Below are positions 41,595 to 51,228 of a DNA stretch of 64,000 bases, in pieces; positions within the stretch are counted from its first letter, which is position 1; each line of letters starts with the position of its first letter. The stretch covers positions 2,125,001-2,189,000 of the forward strand of contig NZ_CP097298.1 of NCBI RefSeq assembly GCF_023503965.1. Direction: 5' to 3'. A program made the position numbers and the translations under genes. This stretch comes from Brevundimonas albigilva (GTDB lineage Bacteria > Pseudomonadota > Alphaproteobacteria > Caulobacterales > Caulobacteraceae). The notes under the pieces were generated by a model. It saw only the letters and a list, made by a program, of their open reading frames with translations, searched no databases and had not been told where the DNA came from.

Positions 41595-42538
41595 ATGGCC
41601 GTCTTCACCCCCGTCACCCTCGATCAGGCGCAAACCTGGCTGGCCGGCTACGAACTGGGCCGGGCGGTCGAACTGGCGCCCATCGCCGAGGGGGTGGAGA
41701 ACACCAACTACCGGCTGGAGACCGATCGCGGCCGCTTCGTCCTGACCCTGTTTGAGGGGCGCACGGACGAGGCGTCGCTGCCCTTCTGCCTGGGGCTGAC
41801 GGCGCATCTGGCCGATCGGGGCTTTCCCGCACCGCGGCCGGTGGCGGATCGGTCCGGGGCTGGCTGGGGCGGCTGAACGGGCGCGCGGCCGCGGTGATCG
41901 AATGGAAGACCGGCGCCTGGCTGCGCCAGCCGTCGCCGGCCGACCAAGCCGCCGCCGGCGCCGTCCTGGCCCGCCTGCACCAGGCGGCCGAGGGCTATGC
42001 GGGCCGCAGGAGCAATCCGGTGGGGCCGCCGGCCTGGCGCCGCCTGGCCGACCGCTGCGCCGTCGGCGCCTCGGGCGAGGACCGGCTGCTGCTGGACCGG
42101 GTGGAAGGCGCCCTGGCGCGGCTGGGCGATCCGTTCGCCGACGACCTGCCGACCGGCGCGATCCATGCCGACTATTTTCCCGACAACGTCCTGTTCGAGG
42201 ACGGCGCCGTGTCGGGCGTTATCGACTTCTATTTCGGCTGCACCGGCGCCCTGGCCTATGACCTGGCCATCGCCCTGTCGGCCTGGGGGTTCGATGCGGA
42301 CGGGCGGGCGACGCCGGACGCCCTGGCCGCCTTCCAGCGCGGCTACGAGGCCGTGCGGCCGCTGAGCGAGGCCGAACGCCAGGCCCTGCCGCGGCTGGGC
42401 GAGGCGGCGGCGCTGCGCTTCACCCTGACGCGGCTGCACGACCGCATCTTCCACGACCCGTCCAACCTGGTGACGCCCAAGGATCCGGCCGTCTTCCTGA
42501 ACCGGCTCGACCACTGGCGCGCCCGGGAGGCGGCCTAG
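41595..42538 (+). CDS. thrB: homoserine kinase, choline-kinase-like type (frameshifted)
   Basis: Phosphorylates homoserine toward threonine. APH/ChoK fold: N-terminal GVENTNYRLETDRGRFVLTL, catalytic loop AIHADYFPDNVLF, metal loop VIDFYFGCTGALAYDLAIAL. The frame breaks at the G4 run 41856-41859; one more G gives PVADRSGGWLGRLNGRAAAV and 314 residues, the normal size. Starts 3 nt after the fusion gene stop, so the two form an operon under the Thr-type attenuator. thrC is not in the window. Confidence 0.93.
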
Positions 42539-42553
42539 AAGCGGCGCGTGAAG

Positions 42554-42937
42554 TCAGGCCGTGCGGATCACCCCGCCCGAGGCCGCGACCGGCCACGGCG
42601 TCAGCCGTCCCCCCGCGCACGGTCCGCCCCGGCATTCGCCGGTCAGGGGTTCGAACACCGCCCCGTGCCATCCGCACAGGATCAGGGCGGCGTCGGGCGT
42701 CAGATAGCGGTCCAGCTCTATCGCCAGGGGAAAGCCCGCGTGGGGGCAGCGGTCGATCCAGCCGGCGACCTGGCCGTCCTTTCGCACCACGAAGCCGTGG
42801 AAGAAGGCCTCGCCGATCTGCAGCACGAAGCCGCGCGAGCCCGGATCGGCGATGTCGTCCTCGGCGCACAGGGCCACGCCCGGCGGGGTCTTCCAGACGC
42901 GCGGGCGCTCGGCGGGCGCGGCGGGCGCATCCGTCAA
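42554..42937 (-). CDS. Rieske-type 2Fe-2S protein
   Basis: A 127-residue soluble protein with the Rieske cluster motifs RCPHAG and LCGWHGAVF (Cys-x-His and Cys-x2-His), giving two Cys and two His ligands. It resembles small Rieske ferredoxins or nitrite reductase small-subunit-like proteins. No oxygenase partner is near. TTG 42937 overlaps the gpsA stop (TTGA). Partner unknown. Confidence 0.85.
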   Translation of the reverse strand: MTDAPAAPAERPRVWKTPPGVALCAEDDIADPGSRGFVLQIGEAFFHGFVVRKDGQVAGWIDRCPHAGFPLAIELDRYLTPDAALILCGWHGAVFEPLTGECRGGPCAGGRLTPWPVAASGGVIRTA

Positions 42938-43932
42938 ATCCGTTCGGCCTTCAGCGGACGCGACAGCAGGGCCTCGATGGCGCCGTCGACCGTCGTCTCT
43001 CCGGCCAGCAGGGCGGCGGTGATCTCGGCGATGGGCATCTCCACGCCCAGGCGCGCGGCCAGGTCGCGGACGGCCGGCGCGCTCTCATAGCCCTCGGCCA
43101 CCGACCGCTTGCCGGCCAGGGCCTGTTCGACGCTCTGCCCCTGGCCCAGGGCCAGGCCCAGGCTCATGTTGCGCGATTGCGGGCTGGAGCAGGTCAGGAC
43201 CAGATCGCCCAGGCCGCACAGGCCCGCCACCGTCTCGGCCTCGCCGCCCAGGGCCACCGCCAGGCGCGTCATCTCGGCGAAGCCGCGCGTGATGACCGCC
43301 GCATGGGCGCTGCGGCCCAGTTGGCGGCCCTCCACGATCCCGCAGGCGATGGCCAGGACGTTCTTCAACGCGCCGCCCGCCTCGGCGCCGATCAGGTCGG
43401 TCGCCAGATAGGGCCGGAAGGCCGGCGCCGACAGGGTGTTCAACAGCGCCTCGCCCAGGGCGCCGTCGGCGCAGGCCAGGGTGACGGCGGAGGGCAGGCC
43501 GCGCGCCACCTCGGCGGCGAAGCTGGGCCCGGACAGGACGGCGGCGGTCGCCTCGGGCAGGGTCTCGGACAGCACGTCGGTCATCAGCTTCAGGGAGCCG
43601 CGCTCGATTCCCTTGGAGCAGAGGACGATCGGAACCTCGGGTCGCGCATGGGGCGCGAAGGCCGCCAGGGTGGCGCGCATGTGCTGGGCCGGCGGCACGG
43701 CCAGGATCAGGTCGCAACCCGCCAGCTCGGCCATGTCGGACGTGGCGCGGATGGCGGGATCCAGTTCCACCCCGGGCAGGAAGGCCTCGTTGACGCGCCG
43801 CGCGGCGATGCTGTCGATCACCTCGGCCTCGCGCGCCTGAAGCGTCACCGCCAGCCCCGCCCGCGCGCAGACCTGGGCCAGGGCCGTGCCCCAGGCGCCC
43901 GCGCCGATCACACCCGCCGTGCGGAATTCCAT
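42934..43932 (-). CDS. gpsA: glycerol-3-phosphate dehydrogenase (NAD(P)+)
   Basis: Makes sn-glycerol 3-phosphate from dihydroxyacetone phosphate for phospholipids. A 332-residue protein: nucleotide motif [51 protein letters not shown], catalytic lysine in [12 protein letters not shown], and [18 protein letters not shown]. All landmarks are present. Downstream of tsaD by 26 nt, same direction, and followed by the overlapping Rieske gene. Confidence 0.97.
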   Translation of the reverse strand: MEFRTAGVIGAGAWGTALAQVCARAGLAVTLQAREAEVIDSIAARRVNEAFLPGVELDPAIRATSDMAELAGCDLILAVPPAQHMRATLAAFAPHARPEVPIVLCSKGIERGSLKLMTDVLSETLPEATAAVLSGPSFAAEVARGLPSAVTLACADGALGEALLNTLSAPAFRPYLATDLIGAEAGGALKNVLAIACGIVEGRQLGRSAHAAVITRGFAEMTRLAVALGGEAETVAGLCGLGDLVLTCSSPQSRNMSLGLALGQGQSVEQALAGKRSVAEGYESAPAVRDLAARLGVEMPIAEITAALLAGETTVDGAIEALLSRPLKAERI

Positions 43933-43958
43933 GGGCCCTCCCAAGCCTTTGTTGACGG

Positions 43959-45104
43959 TCAAGCCTTTGCGCCCTTGCGCCCGGTTCGGTGCGAAGGATC
44001 GGACAAGGCGCGCGCTTCGTCCAGCGGCCATCGCGGCCGGGCGACGACGTCGATGTCGCTGGTCAGCCCCAGCGCCAGCCGCTCGGCCCCGGCCAGGGCG
44101 ATCATGGCGGCGTTGTCCGTGCAATAGGCCATCGGCGGCGCCAGGAAGTCGAAGCCGTGTCGCGTCGCCGTCGCCTCCAGCGTGCGCCGGATCGTCTTGT
44201 TGGCGGCCACCCCGCCCGCGACCACGAACAGCCGATGGTCGTGGGTTTCGGCATAGGCCTGCATCGCCCGTTCGGACCGTTCCGACAGCTGCCGGGCGAT
44301 GGCGGCCTGGACGGCGTCGGCCAGGTCGGCCTTGTCCTGCTCCGTCTCGCAGGTCTGGGCGACGCGGAAGGCGGCGGTCTTCAGGCCTGAGAAGGAGAAG
44401 TCGCAGTCCTTGCGGCCCAGCAGGGCGCGGGGCAGGTCGATCGTCGAGCCGTCGCCCGTTTGCGCCAGCCGCTCCAGCGCCGGCCCGCCCGGATAGCCCA
44501 GGCCCAGGGCCTTGGCGATCTTGTCGAAGGCCTCTCCGGCGGCGTCGTCGATGGTGGCGCCGATGCGCCTCATGTCGCCCACGCCGCGCACCTCCAGGAT
44601 CTGGCAGTGCCCGCCCGAGACCAGCAGCAGCAGGAAGGGATAGGCGACCTCGGCTCCCAGCCGGGCGGAAACCGCATGGCCTTCCAGATGGTTCACCGCG
44701 ACCAGCGGCAGGCCGCGGGCCAGGCTGACCGCCTTGCCGTAGCCCAGGCCGACCATGACCCCGCCGACCAGGCCCGGCCCCGCCGTCGCCGCCACCCCGT
44801 CCAGGTCTGCATGGTCCAGTCCCGCCTGCGCCATCGCGCGGCGGGCGACGCCGTCGATCATCTCCACATGGCTGCGCGCGGCGATCTCGGGCACCACGCC
44901 GCCATAGGCCGCATGGTCGTCGATCTGGCTGTGCACGATCGAGGACAGCACCTCGGCCCGGCCGCCCCGCGCCGACGGATGCAGCCGCACCACCGAGGCG
45001 GCGGTCTCGTCGCAGCTGGTCTCCAGGCCCAGCACCGTCAGGGGGCGGACATCCCGTCCGGTTGCCGCTGCGGCGTCGCTGCTATAGTCGGCGGACATCT
45101 CCAT
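43959..45104 (-). CDS. tsaD: tRNA N6-adenosine threonylcarbamoyltransferase
   Basis: Transfers threonylcarbamoyl to A37 of ANN-decoding tRNAs. [15 protein letters not shown] opens the fold; the metal motif [13 protein letters not shown] and the signature [13 protein letters not shown] follow, then [11 protein letters not shown] and [13 protein letters not shown]. The 381-residue product from ATG 45104 includes about 20 extra N-terminal residues; a second ATG lies at 45098. Only 40 bp separate it from the divergent hemC. Confidence 0.96.
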   Translation of the reverse strand: MEMSADYSSDAAAATGRDVRPLTVLGLETSCDETAASVVRLHPSARGGRAEVLSSIVHSQIDDHAAYGGVVPEIAARSHVEMIDGVARRAMAQAGLDHADLDGVAATAGPGLVGGVMVGLGYGKAVSLARGLPLVAVNHLEGHAVSARLGAEVAYPFLLLLVSGGHCQILEVRGVGDMRRIGATIDDAAGEAFDKIAKALGLGYPGGPALERLAQTGDGSTIDLPRALLGRKDCDFSFSGLKTAAFRVAQTCETEQDKADLADAVQAAIARQLSERSERAMQAYAETHDHRLFVVAGGVAANKTIRRTLEATATRHGFDFLAPPMAYCTDNAAMIALAGAERLALGLTSDIDVVARPRWPLDEARALSDPSHRTGRKGAKA

Positions 45105-45144
45105 CGGGTCGAGGTAGCGACCCGGCGACCGGCGCGCAACGATC

Positions 45145-46119
45145 ATGACCCTTCCCCTCCGCATCGGCACCCGCCGCTCCAAGCTGGCGCTGGCCCAGTC
45201 CGGCATGATGCAGCGCGCCATCGCCGCCGCCCTGGGCGTGCCCGACGACGAGGTCGAGACCGCCGTGCCCCTGGTCGAGATCGTCACCACCGGCGACCGC
45301 ATCCAGGACCGCCGACTGCTGGAGCTGGGCGGCAAGGCGCTGTTCACCAAGGAGATCGAGGAGGCGCTGCTGGACGGGCGCGTCGACATCGCCGTCCACT
45401 CGATGAAGGACGTTCCCGCCGAACAGCCCGACGGCCTGTGCATCGCCGCCATCCCCGAGCGCGAGGACGCCCGCGACGCCTTCGTCAGCCGCGACGTCGC
45501 CGCCTTCCAGGACCTGCCGATGGGCGCGCGCCTGGGCACCGCCAGCCTGCGCCGTCAGGCCCAGGCCCTGGCGCTGCGCCCCGACCTGAAAATCGAGATG
45601 CTGCGCGGCAATATCGACACGCGCCTGCGCCGCGCGGCGGAGGGCGACTTCGACGCCATCCTTCTCGCGGTTTCGGGCATGCGGCGGCTGGGCGTGGATG
45701 CGGCCATTCGCCAGACCCTGTCGCCCGACGCCTTCCTGCCGGCGCCGGGGCAGGGGGCGCTGGCCATCCAGACCCGCGTCGCCGACGTCGACGCCGCGTG
45801 GGCGGCCGCCCTGAACCACGCCCCCTCCGCCCTCGCCGTCGCCGCCGAGCGGGGCGCCATGACCGCGCTGGAGGGCAGCTGCCGCACCGCCGTGGGCGCC
45901 CATGCGCGCCTGGCCGACGGCGTGCTGCATCTGACCGCCGAGATGCTGAGCCCGGACGGTTCCGCCCGCTGGCGGCGCGTCGGCCAGATCGCGGCGGGCG
46001 AAGACCTGGCGTCGGCCGAGGCCCTGGCCGCCGCCCGCGAACTGGGCCTGCGGCTGGGCGCCGAGATACACGCGGCCGCCGGCGACCAGGAAGTCGATCC
46101 GGCGACCCTGCCCGGATGA
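45145..46119 (+). CDS. hemC: hydroxymethylbilane synthase (porphobilinogen deaminase)
   Basis: Polymerises four porphobilinogens into hydroxymethylbilane for heme. A 324-residue protein: IGTRRSKLALAQSG, KEIEEALLDGRVDIAVHSMKD, GTASLRRQAQ, LRGNIDTRLRR, LPAPGQGALAIQ, and the cofactor cysteine in ALEGSCRTAVGAHA. All catalytic residues are present. Its stop overlaps the hemD start (ATGA). Confidence 0.97.
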   Translation: MTLPLRIGTRRSKLALAQSGMMQRAIAAALGVPDDEVETAVPLVEIVTTGDRIQDRRLLELGGKALFTKEIEEALLDGRVDIAVHSMKDVPAEQPDGLCIAAIPEREDARDAFVSRDVAAFQDLPMGARLGTASLRRQAQALALRPDLKIEMLRGNIDTRLRRAAEGDFDAILLAVSGMRRLGVDAAIRQTLSPDAFLPAPGQGALAIQTRVADVDAAWAAALNHAPSALAVAAERGAMTALEGSCRTAVGAHARLADGVLHLTAEMLSPDGSARWRRVGQIAAGEDLASAEALAAARELGLRLGAEIHAAAGDQEVDPATLPG

Positions 46120-46828
46120 CGTCGCGGGCGCCGCGCGTCTGGATCACCCGCGCCGAGCCCGGCGCCGCCCGCACCGCCGCGCGCCTCCTGGCCCTGGGGA
46201 TGGAGCCGGTGGTCCGTCCCCTGTTGGCGATCCAGACCCTGTCGCCCGAGCTGCCGGACCTGGACGCCTTCGCGGCCCTGGCCTTCACCAGCGTCAACGG
46301 CGTGGCCGCCTTCGCCGGCCTCAGCGCGCGCCGCGACCGGCCGGTCTTCGCCGTGGGCGACGCCACCGCCCAGGCCGCCCGCGACGCCGGCTTCGCGCGG
46401 GTGGACTCGGCCGACGGCGACCTGGCGGCCCTGGCCCGGCGCATCGCCGCGGGTGCGGCCGGTCCCGTCCTGGCCGCGGTGGCGGAAACGCCGGTCGGCG
46501 ACCTGGCCGCCGCCGTGCGCCGGGCCGGGGGCGGGGCCACAGTCGGGGTCGGGGTCCAGGCCGTGGCGGTCTATCGCGCCCGGTCGACGGGGCGGCGCCG
46601 CCCGACCTCTTCGACGCGGTCCTGGTCCATTCCCCCCGCGCCGGACGGGCGCTGGCGAACGCGGGCGGGGCGGTGTTCGCCACCGCCGTGATCGCCGCCA
46701 TCTCCCCGGCCGCCGCCGCGCCCCTGCAAGCCTTGGGGCTCTCGCCTGCCGTGGCCCCCGCCCCGCGCGAAGACGCCCTGCTCGATGTCTTGCAGGCGGC
46801 GCTTGGCAAGCGCGATCCACGCGTATAA
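46116..46828 (+). CDS. hemD: uroporphyrinogen-III synthase (frameshifted)
   Basis: Closes hydroxymethylbilane to uroporphyrinogen III. The family is divergent in sequence; here VWITRAEPGAARTAARL, LAFTSVNGVAAFAGL and FAVGDATAQAARDAGF fit it, plus LFDAVLVHSPRAGRALA after the break. The frame breaks at the G4 run 46589-46592; one more G gives RSTGAAPPDLFDAVL and 237 residues ending at TAA 46826-46828. ATG 46116 overlaps the hemC stop, which strongly supports the assignment. Confidence 0.88.
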
Positions 46829-46864
46829 AGAGCCCCTCTCGCGCGGGCTCGCCCGCCGCACCGG

Positions 46865-46940
46865 GCCGCTTTAGCTCAGCCGGTAGAGCACCTCATTCGT
46901 AATGAGGGGGTCGCGTGTTCGAGTCACGCAAGCGGCACCA
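46865..46940 (+). tRNA. tRNA-Thr (CGT)
   Basis: Acceptor GCCGCTT/AAGCGGC, D-arm TAGCTCAGCCGGTAGAGCA, anticodon stem CCTCA/TGAGG with loop TTCGTAA (anticodon CGT), T-arm CGTGTTCGAGTCACG, and encoded CCA. Directly follows hemD. Confidence 0.95.
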
Positions 46941-46982
46941 CCACTCCCACATGGCGACGTTTCTGACGCGCGCGGGCGGGCG

Positions 46983-47001
46983 TTAAGGTCTTGCTAACCA
47001 T
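46983..47001. promoter_or_regulatory. CtrA-like site upstream of an 88-residue protein gene
   Basis: TTAA-GGTCTTG-CTAA followed by CCAT, close to TTAA-N7-TTAA and to TTAACCAT, within the 197-bp gap after tRNA-Thr. An exact TTAACCAT occurs upstream of the M23 peptidase gene. Inference from motif similarity only. Confidence 0.3.
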
Positions 47002-47137
47002 TTTGTCCGGATCGCGGCGGTAACGTCATGGATTCGCGACGTTTTTTGAACGCAGTCGGGAACTATCCACAGGGGTGTGGTTAACCGAGTCGTAATGACG
47101 GCCGCAGAAGCGGCGCTCCCTTCCAGCAGAGATCCTG

Positions 47138-47404
47138 ATGTTCATCGCCATCGCCCGTCCGGCGGTGGAGCCCCAAGGCCCCGACGCCGTCGCCGTCCCC
47201 GGCTCTCCCGCCATCGCCGAACTGTCGCCGCGCGCTTTGCATGCGCGCCTTCTGGAAAACGCCGCCCTGCGCCGAATGCGAGGCGTCGAGCGCCGGCGCG
47301 AGCGGCGCTTCGACGACGCCGACTACTGGCTGCACGCGGCGCCGGCGGCCGTCAGGAAGGCCTGCGCCCTGCGCGAGGCGCGCAGCTTCGCCCCGCTGCC
47401 GTAG
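47138..47404 (+). CDS. hypothetical protein, basic, 88 residues
   Basis: Begins MFIAIARPAVEPQG and contains an Arg-rich middle (LRRMRGVERRRERRFDDADY) followed by WLHAAPAAVRKACALREARSF. Third-position G+C matches genuine neighbours. No signal peptide or family recognised. Ends 3 nt from the convergent gene at 47408. A possible CtrA-like site lies about 140 bp upstream. Confidence 0.6.
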   Translation: MFIAIARPAVEPQGPDAVAVPGSPAIAELSPRALHARLLENAALRRMRGVERRRERRFDDADYWLHAAPAAVRKACALREARSFAPLP

Positions 47405-47407
47405 GCG

Positions 47408-48360
47408 TCAGCGCAGTTCCGGCAACCGGCGCCGCAGCGACTCCCGCAACCGGTTCAGACGGTCGCCCGAGGTGCGCGGGCGCTCGCGCCGCCGCGCCGG
47501 ATAGCCCTGGCCCCAGCGCGCATGGACCGCCTGCAGCAGGGCGGGATGGCGGTCGTACTGATGCACGATCGGGCTGCGCGTGCCGTCGGGATTGACGATG
47601 CGGCCGTCGACGAGGCCCAGGCCGTCCGCGGGGGTCAGGCCCAGGGTGGCGACCCGGCCGTAGTTCGGCACGACGTCCATCTCCATCAGCCCCAGATGGG
47701 CGGCCAGGTTGCAGGCGGCCTGGTCGGCCCCGAACGCGCCGCCGATCTCCGAGCGGGGGTCGCGGCCAAGGTCAGGACCAGCCGGCAGAACCGCATCATC
47801 GCCTCGCGCGGCCCCATGACGGTGCCGACGCACAGGCAGGGCGCCGCGGCCAGCTGACGCGCGACGTCCGCCCCGGCCAGGGCGGTCAGGTACTTCATGT
47901 TGAAGGCATGCCGGCCCAGGGGCTGATCCGCCTCGACGAAGACCTGAAGGCGCGTCGGCGACGGCTCGAACGGCGGGGCCTGGAAGACGACGTCGCGCAC
48001 ATCGGTGATCAGCACCCCGCGCACGCCGGGCCGCTGGGACAGGAAATGATCGAAGGCGGCGAACCGCTGCATGACCGGATGGGGGGACCAGCCGTCCACG
48101 CACGGCGGCGCGACGGCCTCGACGCCGGCCTCTTCCAGCAGGGCCCGGACATCGTCGCGCGGATCGACGACCAGGGCCGCCGGGCCCGAGAAGACGCTGC
48201 GCAGGGAGCGGACGAACGGCGCGATGTCGGCCGCGTCATAGCCGGTCGCATAGCCCAGGACGAGGTCGCCCTGGACCGACAGGTCCGGCGCGCCCGTGGG
48301 ACGTCTCAGCGCCTGGGCCAGCCAGCCCAGATAGGCCGATCTGGCGCCGACGCCGCTCAC
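47408..48360 (-). CDS. putative glycosyltransferase-like protein coupled to carA (frameshifted)
   Basis: About 317 residues after repair. The region [21 protein letters not shown] resembles nucleotide-sugar folds, and [17 protein letters not shown] holds a DxRD motif seen in DxD-type transferases of the DUF616/TOD1-like group. [15 protein letters not shown] and [14 protein letters not shown] follow. The frame breaks near 47760-47785, one base missing. GTG 48360 overlaps the carA stop (GTGA). The assignment is tentative; the acceptor is unknown. Confidence 0.6.
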
Positions 48361-49523
48361 CGGACGGCGGGCGCCATCAGTTCGGCGAAGCGGTCGAACA
48401 GATACAGGCTGTCCGTCGGCCCCGGAGAGGCCTCCGGGTGGTGCTGGACGCTGAAGATCGGCTTGTCCTTGACGGCGATGCCGCAGTTGGTGCCGTCGAA
48501 CAGGCTGACGTGGGTTTCGGTCACGGCGTCGGGCAGGCTGTCGCGGTCCACGGTGAAGCCGTGGTTCATCGACACGATCTCGACCTTGCCGGTGGTCAGG
48601 TCCTTGACCGGATGGTTGGCGCCGTGGTGGCCCTGATCCATCTTCACCGTCCGGGCGCCCAGGGCCAGGGCCAGCATCTGGTGGCCCAGGCAGATGCCCA
48701 TCAGGGGCTTGCCGCTGGCGACCAGCTTCCTGATCTCGGGCACGGCGTATTCGCCGGTCGCGGCCGGATCGCCGGGGCCGTTCGACAGGACCACGCCGTC
48801 GGGATTGCGGGCCAGCACCTCTTCGGCCGTGGTCGTGGCGGGCACTACGGTGACCTTGGCGCCGGTGGAGGCCAGGGCGCGCAGGATGTTGCGCTTCACG
48901 CCGTAGTCGATGACCACCACGCTCTTGCCGCCGGCGACGGTCGGATAGCCTTCCGGCCAGTCCCACACGCCCTCGTTCCATTCGAAGGCCTGGAGGGTGG
49001 AGGCGGGCTTGGCCAGGTCCAGGCCGACCAGGCCGGTCCAGTCGCGCGCCTGGGCGACCAGGGCGTCCAGGTCGAACTGCCCGTTCGGATCATGGGCGAT
49101 GACGGCGTGGGGCGCGCCCTTGTCGCGGATCAGTTTCGTCAGGGCGCGGGTGTCGACGCCGGCCAGGCCGACCACGCCGCGCCGCTTCATCCAGGCGTCG
49201 AAACCAGCGTCTGCGCGCCAGTTGGCCGGATCGGTCGGGACGTCGCGGAAGATCGCGCCGCGCGCCGAGGTGTCCGAACCCCCGCCCATCTGTTCGACGT
49301 CCTCGACGTTCGCGCCGACATTGCCGACGTGCGGGAAGGTGAAGGCCAGGATCTGGCTCATGTAGGAGGGATCGGTCAGGATTTCCTGATAGCCGGTCAT
49401 GGCGGTGTTGAAGACCACCTCGCCCAGCGCCGAGCCGGTCGCGCCGACGCCGAGACCCTGAAACACGGTTCCATCGGCGAGCACGAGGACGCCTGTCGCG
49501 CCCGGAAGGATCTTCGTCGTCAT
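48357..49523 (-). CDS. carA: carbamoyl-phosphate synthase small subunit
   Basis: Glutaminase supplying ammonia to CarB for arginine and pyrimidines. A 388-residue protein: N-terminal [20 protein letters not shown], then class I glutaminase with nucleophile Cys in [22 protein letters not shown], and catalytic His-Glu in [13 protein letters not shown]. Complete. carB is not next to it; a glycosyltransferase-like gene is coupled instead. Confidence 0.97.
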   Translation of the reverse strand: MTTKILPGATGVLVLADGTVFQGLGVGATGSALGEVVFNTAMTGYQEILTDPSYMSQILAFTFPHVGNVGANVEDVEQMGGGSDTSARGAIFRDVPTDPANWRADAGFDAWMKRRGVVGLAGVDTRALTKLIRDKGAPHAVIAHDPNGQFDLDALVAQARDWTGLVGLDLAKPASTLQAFEWNEGVWDWPEGYPTVAGGKSVVVIDYGVKRNILRALASTGAKVTVVPATTTAEEVLARNPDGVVLSNGPGDPAATGEYAVPEIRKLVASGKPLMGICLGHQMLALALGARTVKMDQGHHGANHPVKDLTTGKVEIVSMNHGFTVDRDSLPDAVTETHVSLFDGTNCGIAVKDKPIFSVQHHPEASPGPTDSLYLFDRFAELMAPAVR

Positions 49524-49626
49524 GGGCGCGCTCCTACACCGAATCCGGGCCCAAAATCAGGCGAACGGCAAACGGCCGGGTCGTTATAGACCCGACGCCC
49601 CCGGGTCAATGCATCGGCGGGCGGCG

Positions 49627-51189
49627 TCAGCCCTGGTGCAGGACGGTCGAGCCGGCCTCGACGACCAGGGTCTGGCGCGTGCTCAGGGCGCCGCCGCGCT
49701 CCGAAACCCGGTCCAGCACCTTGAAGCGCGTCGTCCAGCGGTCGGGCGCCACCTCGCACACGACATAGCCGCGCTGGTTGTTGGTGAACGTCAGCTGCGG
49801 GTTGGCGGCGGTGAAGCGGTCGTAGTCCGCCCGTCGGTCGGCGCCGTCGCCGCCCGAGCTGATGGAGGTGGAGACGAACTCCACCGCCGTCGCCGGCCCC
49901 TGGGGATCGCGGCCGTCGACCCACAGGCCGCCGGCGTAGTTCTGATGCTCGTCGCCGGTCAGGACCACGACATTGTCGATCCGCCGCTCCTTCAGGTGAC
50001 GCAGCAGGCGCGCGCGGGGCACGCGATAGCCGGCCCAGCTGTCCGGGTTGACGCCGAAGCCGCCCGAGGTGTCGCGGTTCAGGTCCATCACCATGACCTG
50101 CTGGGCCAGCGCCTTCCAGCGCGCCCGCGACCGGTCCAGGTTCGTCAGCAGCCAGGCCTCCTGCGCCTCTCCCAGGATCTGGGCGGCCGGGGCGTCCAGG
50201 CCTTCGCAATGGGCGTTGTAGCGGTCGTCGCACGGCTGGTCCGAGCGGAACTGGCGCGTGTCCAGGAAGGTCACGTCCAGCAGGGTCCCGTACTGGGCGC
50301 GGCGGTACAGCTGCATGGCCGAGCCGCGCGGGAAGGCGGACTTCCGCATCGGCATGAATTCGTAGAAGGCCTGCATGGCGGCGGCGCGGCGCAGCAGGAA
50401 GACCTCGGGCGGGACGCCGTCCTGGTCGATGTCGCCGACCCAGTTGTTGTCCACCTCGTGGTCGTCATAGGTGCAGAACCAGGCGGCCGAGCCGCGCGAG
50501 GCCTGCAGGTCCGTGTCCATCAGATATTGGGCGTAGCGGCGGCGGTAGTCGTCCAGGCTGTAGATCTCGCCGCCGGCGTGCACGCGCGTCGCGTCGCGGG
50601 GTCCCTGCCAGCTTTGGGCGAGGGGATTGCCCCGGCCTTCGTAGATGAAGTCGCCGTAGCAGAAGATGAAGTCCAGGTCCTCTGCGGCCAGGTGGCGGTG
50701 GGCGGTGTAGTAGCCCGCCTCGTAGTTCTGGCAGCCGGCGACGCCGAAACGCGCCGAGGCCAGGTCGGCGCCGGCGGCCGGCGCGGTCTTGGCCACGCCG
50801 ACGCCGCTCCGTTCGGTCCCGCACAGGAAGCGGTAGAAGTAGGGGCGGGCGGGCTCCAGCCCCTCGACCTCGACATGGACGGAATGGCCCAGTTCGGGCC
50901 GGGCGATCGCCTCGCCCGAGCGGACCACGGTCCCGAAGCCGCGGTCGGCCGCGACCTCCCACTTCACCGCCACCGGCGCGGCCGGCATGCCCGAACCATA
51001 GGCCAGCGGGTCCGGCGCCAGCCGCGTCCAGATGACGAAGCCGTCGGGCAGGGGATCGCCGGCGGTGACGCCCAACCGGAACGGATTGGTCTCGAACACC
51101 GCCTGGGCCAGGGCGGGGCCGGTCGGCGACAGCGCCAGGCCGCCGCCGAAGGCGCCCAGGATCGAACGGCGGGAAAGGTTCAGGCGCAT
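49627..51189 (-). CDS. phoD: PhoD-type alkaline phosphatase, Tat-exported
   Basis: A 520-residue metallophosphoesterase. Tat signal LSRRSILGAFGGGLAL with cleavage near ALAQ, an N-terminal fibronectin-like domain (residues 32-130), then the metal-binding core: FGVAGCQNYEAGYYTAH, DFIFCYGDFIYEG, CTYDDHEVDNNW, LTGDEHQNYAGG. These supply the Asp, Asn and His ligands of the PhoD iron-calcium site. Scavenges phosphate from diesters in the periplasm. Confidence 0.94.
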   Translation of the reverse strand: MRLNLSRRSILGAFGGGLALSPTGPALAQAVFETNPFRLGVTAGDPLPDGFVIWTRLAPDPLAYGSGMPAAPVAVKWEVAADRGFGTVVRSGEAIARPELGHSVHVEVEGLEPARPYFYRFLCGTERSGVGVAKTAPAAGADLASARFGVAGCQNYEAGYYTAHRHLAAEDLDFIFCYGDFIYEGRGNPLAQSWQGPRDATRVHAGGEIYSLDDYRRRYAQYLMDTDLQASRGSAAWFCTYDDHEVDNNWVGDIDQDGVPPEVFLLRRAAAMQAFYEFMPMRKSAFPRGSAMQLYRRAQYGTLLDVTFLDTRQFRSDQPCDDRYNAHCEGLDAPAAQILGEAQEAWLLTNLDRSRARWKALAQQVMVMDLNRDTSGGFGVNPDSWAGYRVPRARLLRHLKERRIDNVVVLTGDEHQNYAGGLWVDGRDPQGPATAVEFVSTSISSGGDGADRRADYDRFTAANPQLTFTNNQRGYVVCEVAPDRWTTRFKVLDRVSERGGALSTRQTLVVEAGSTVLHQG

Positions 51190-51228
51190 GGCGGGCTCCG
51201 ACTAGGGTGACGCCGCCCTAGCGCCGGA

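Noticed and set aside
47063..47071. DnaA box CTATCCACA as sign of an origin
   Set aside because: Single box with one mismatch and no cluster or AT-rich unwinding element.
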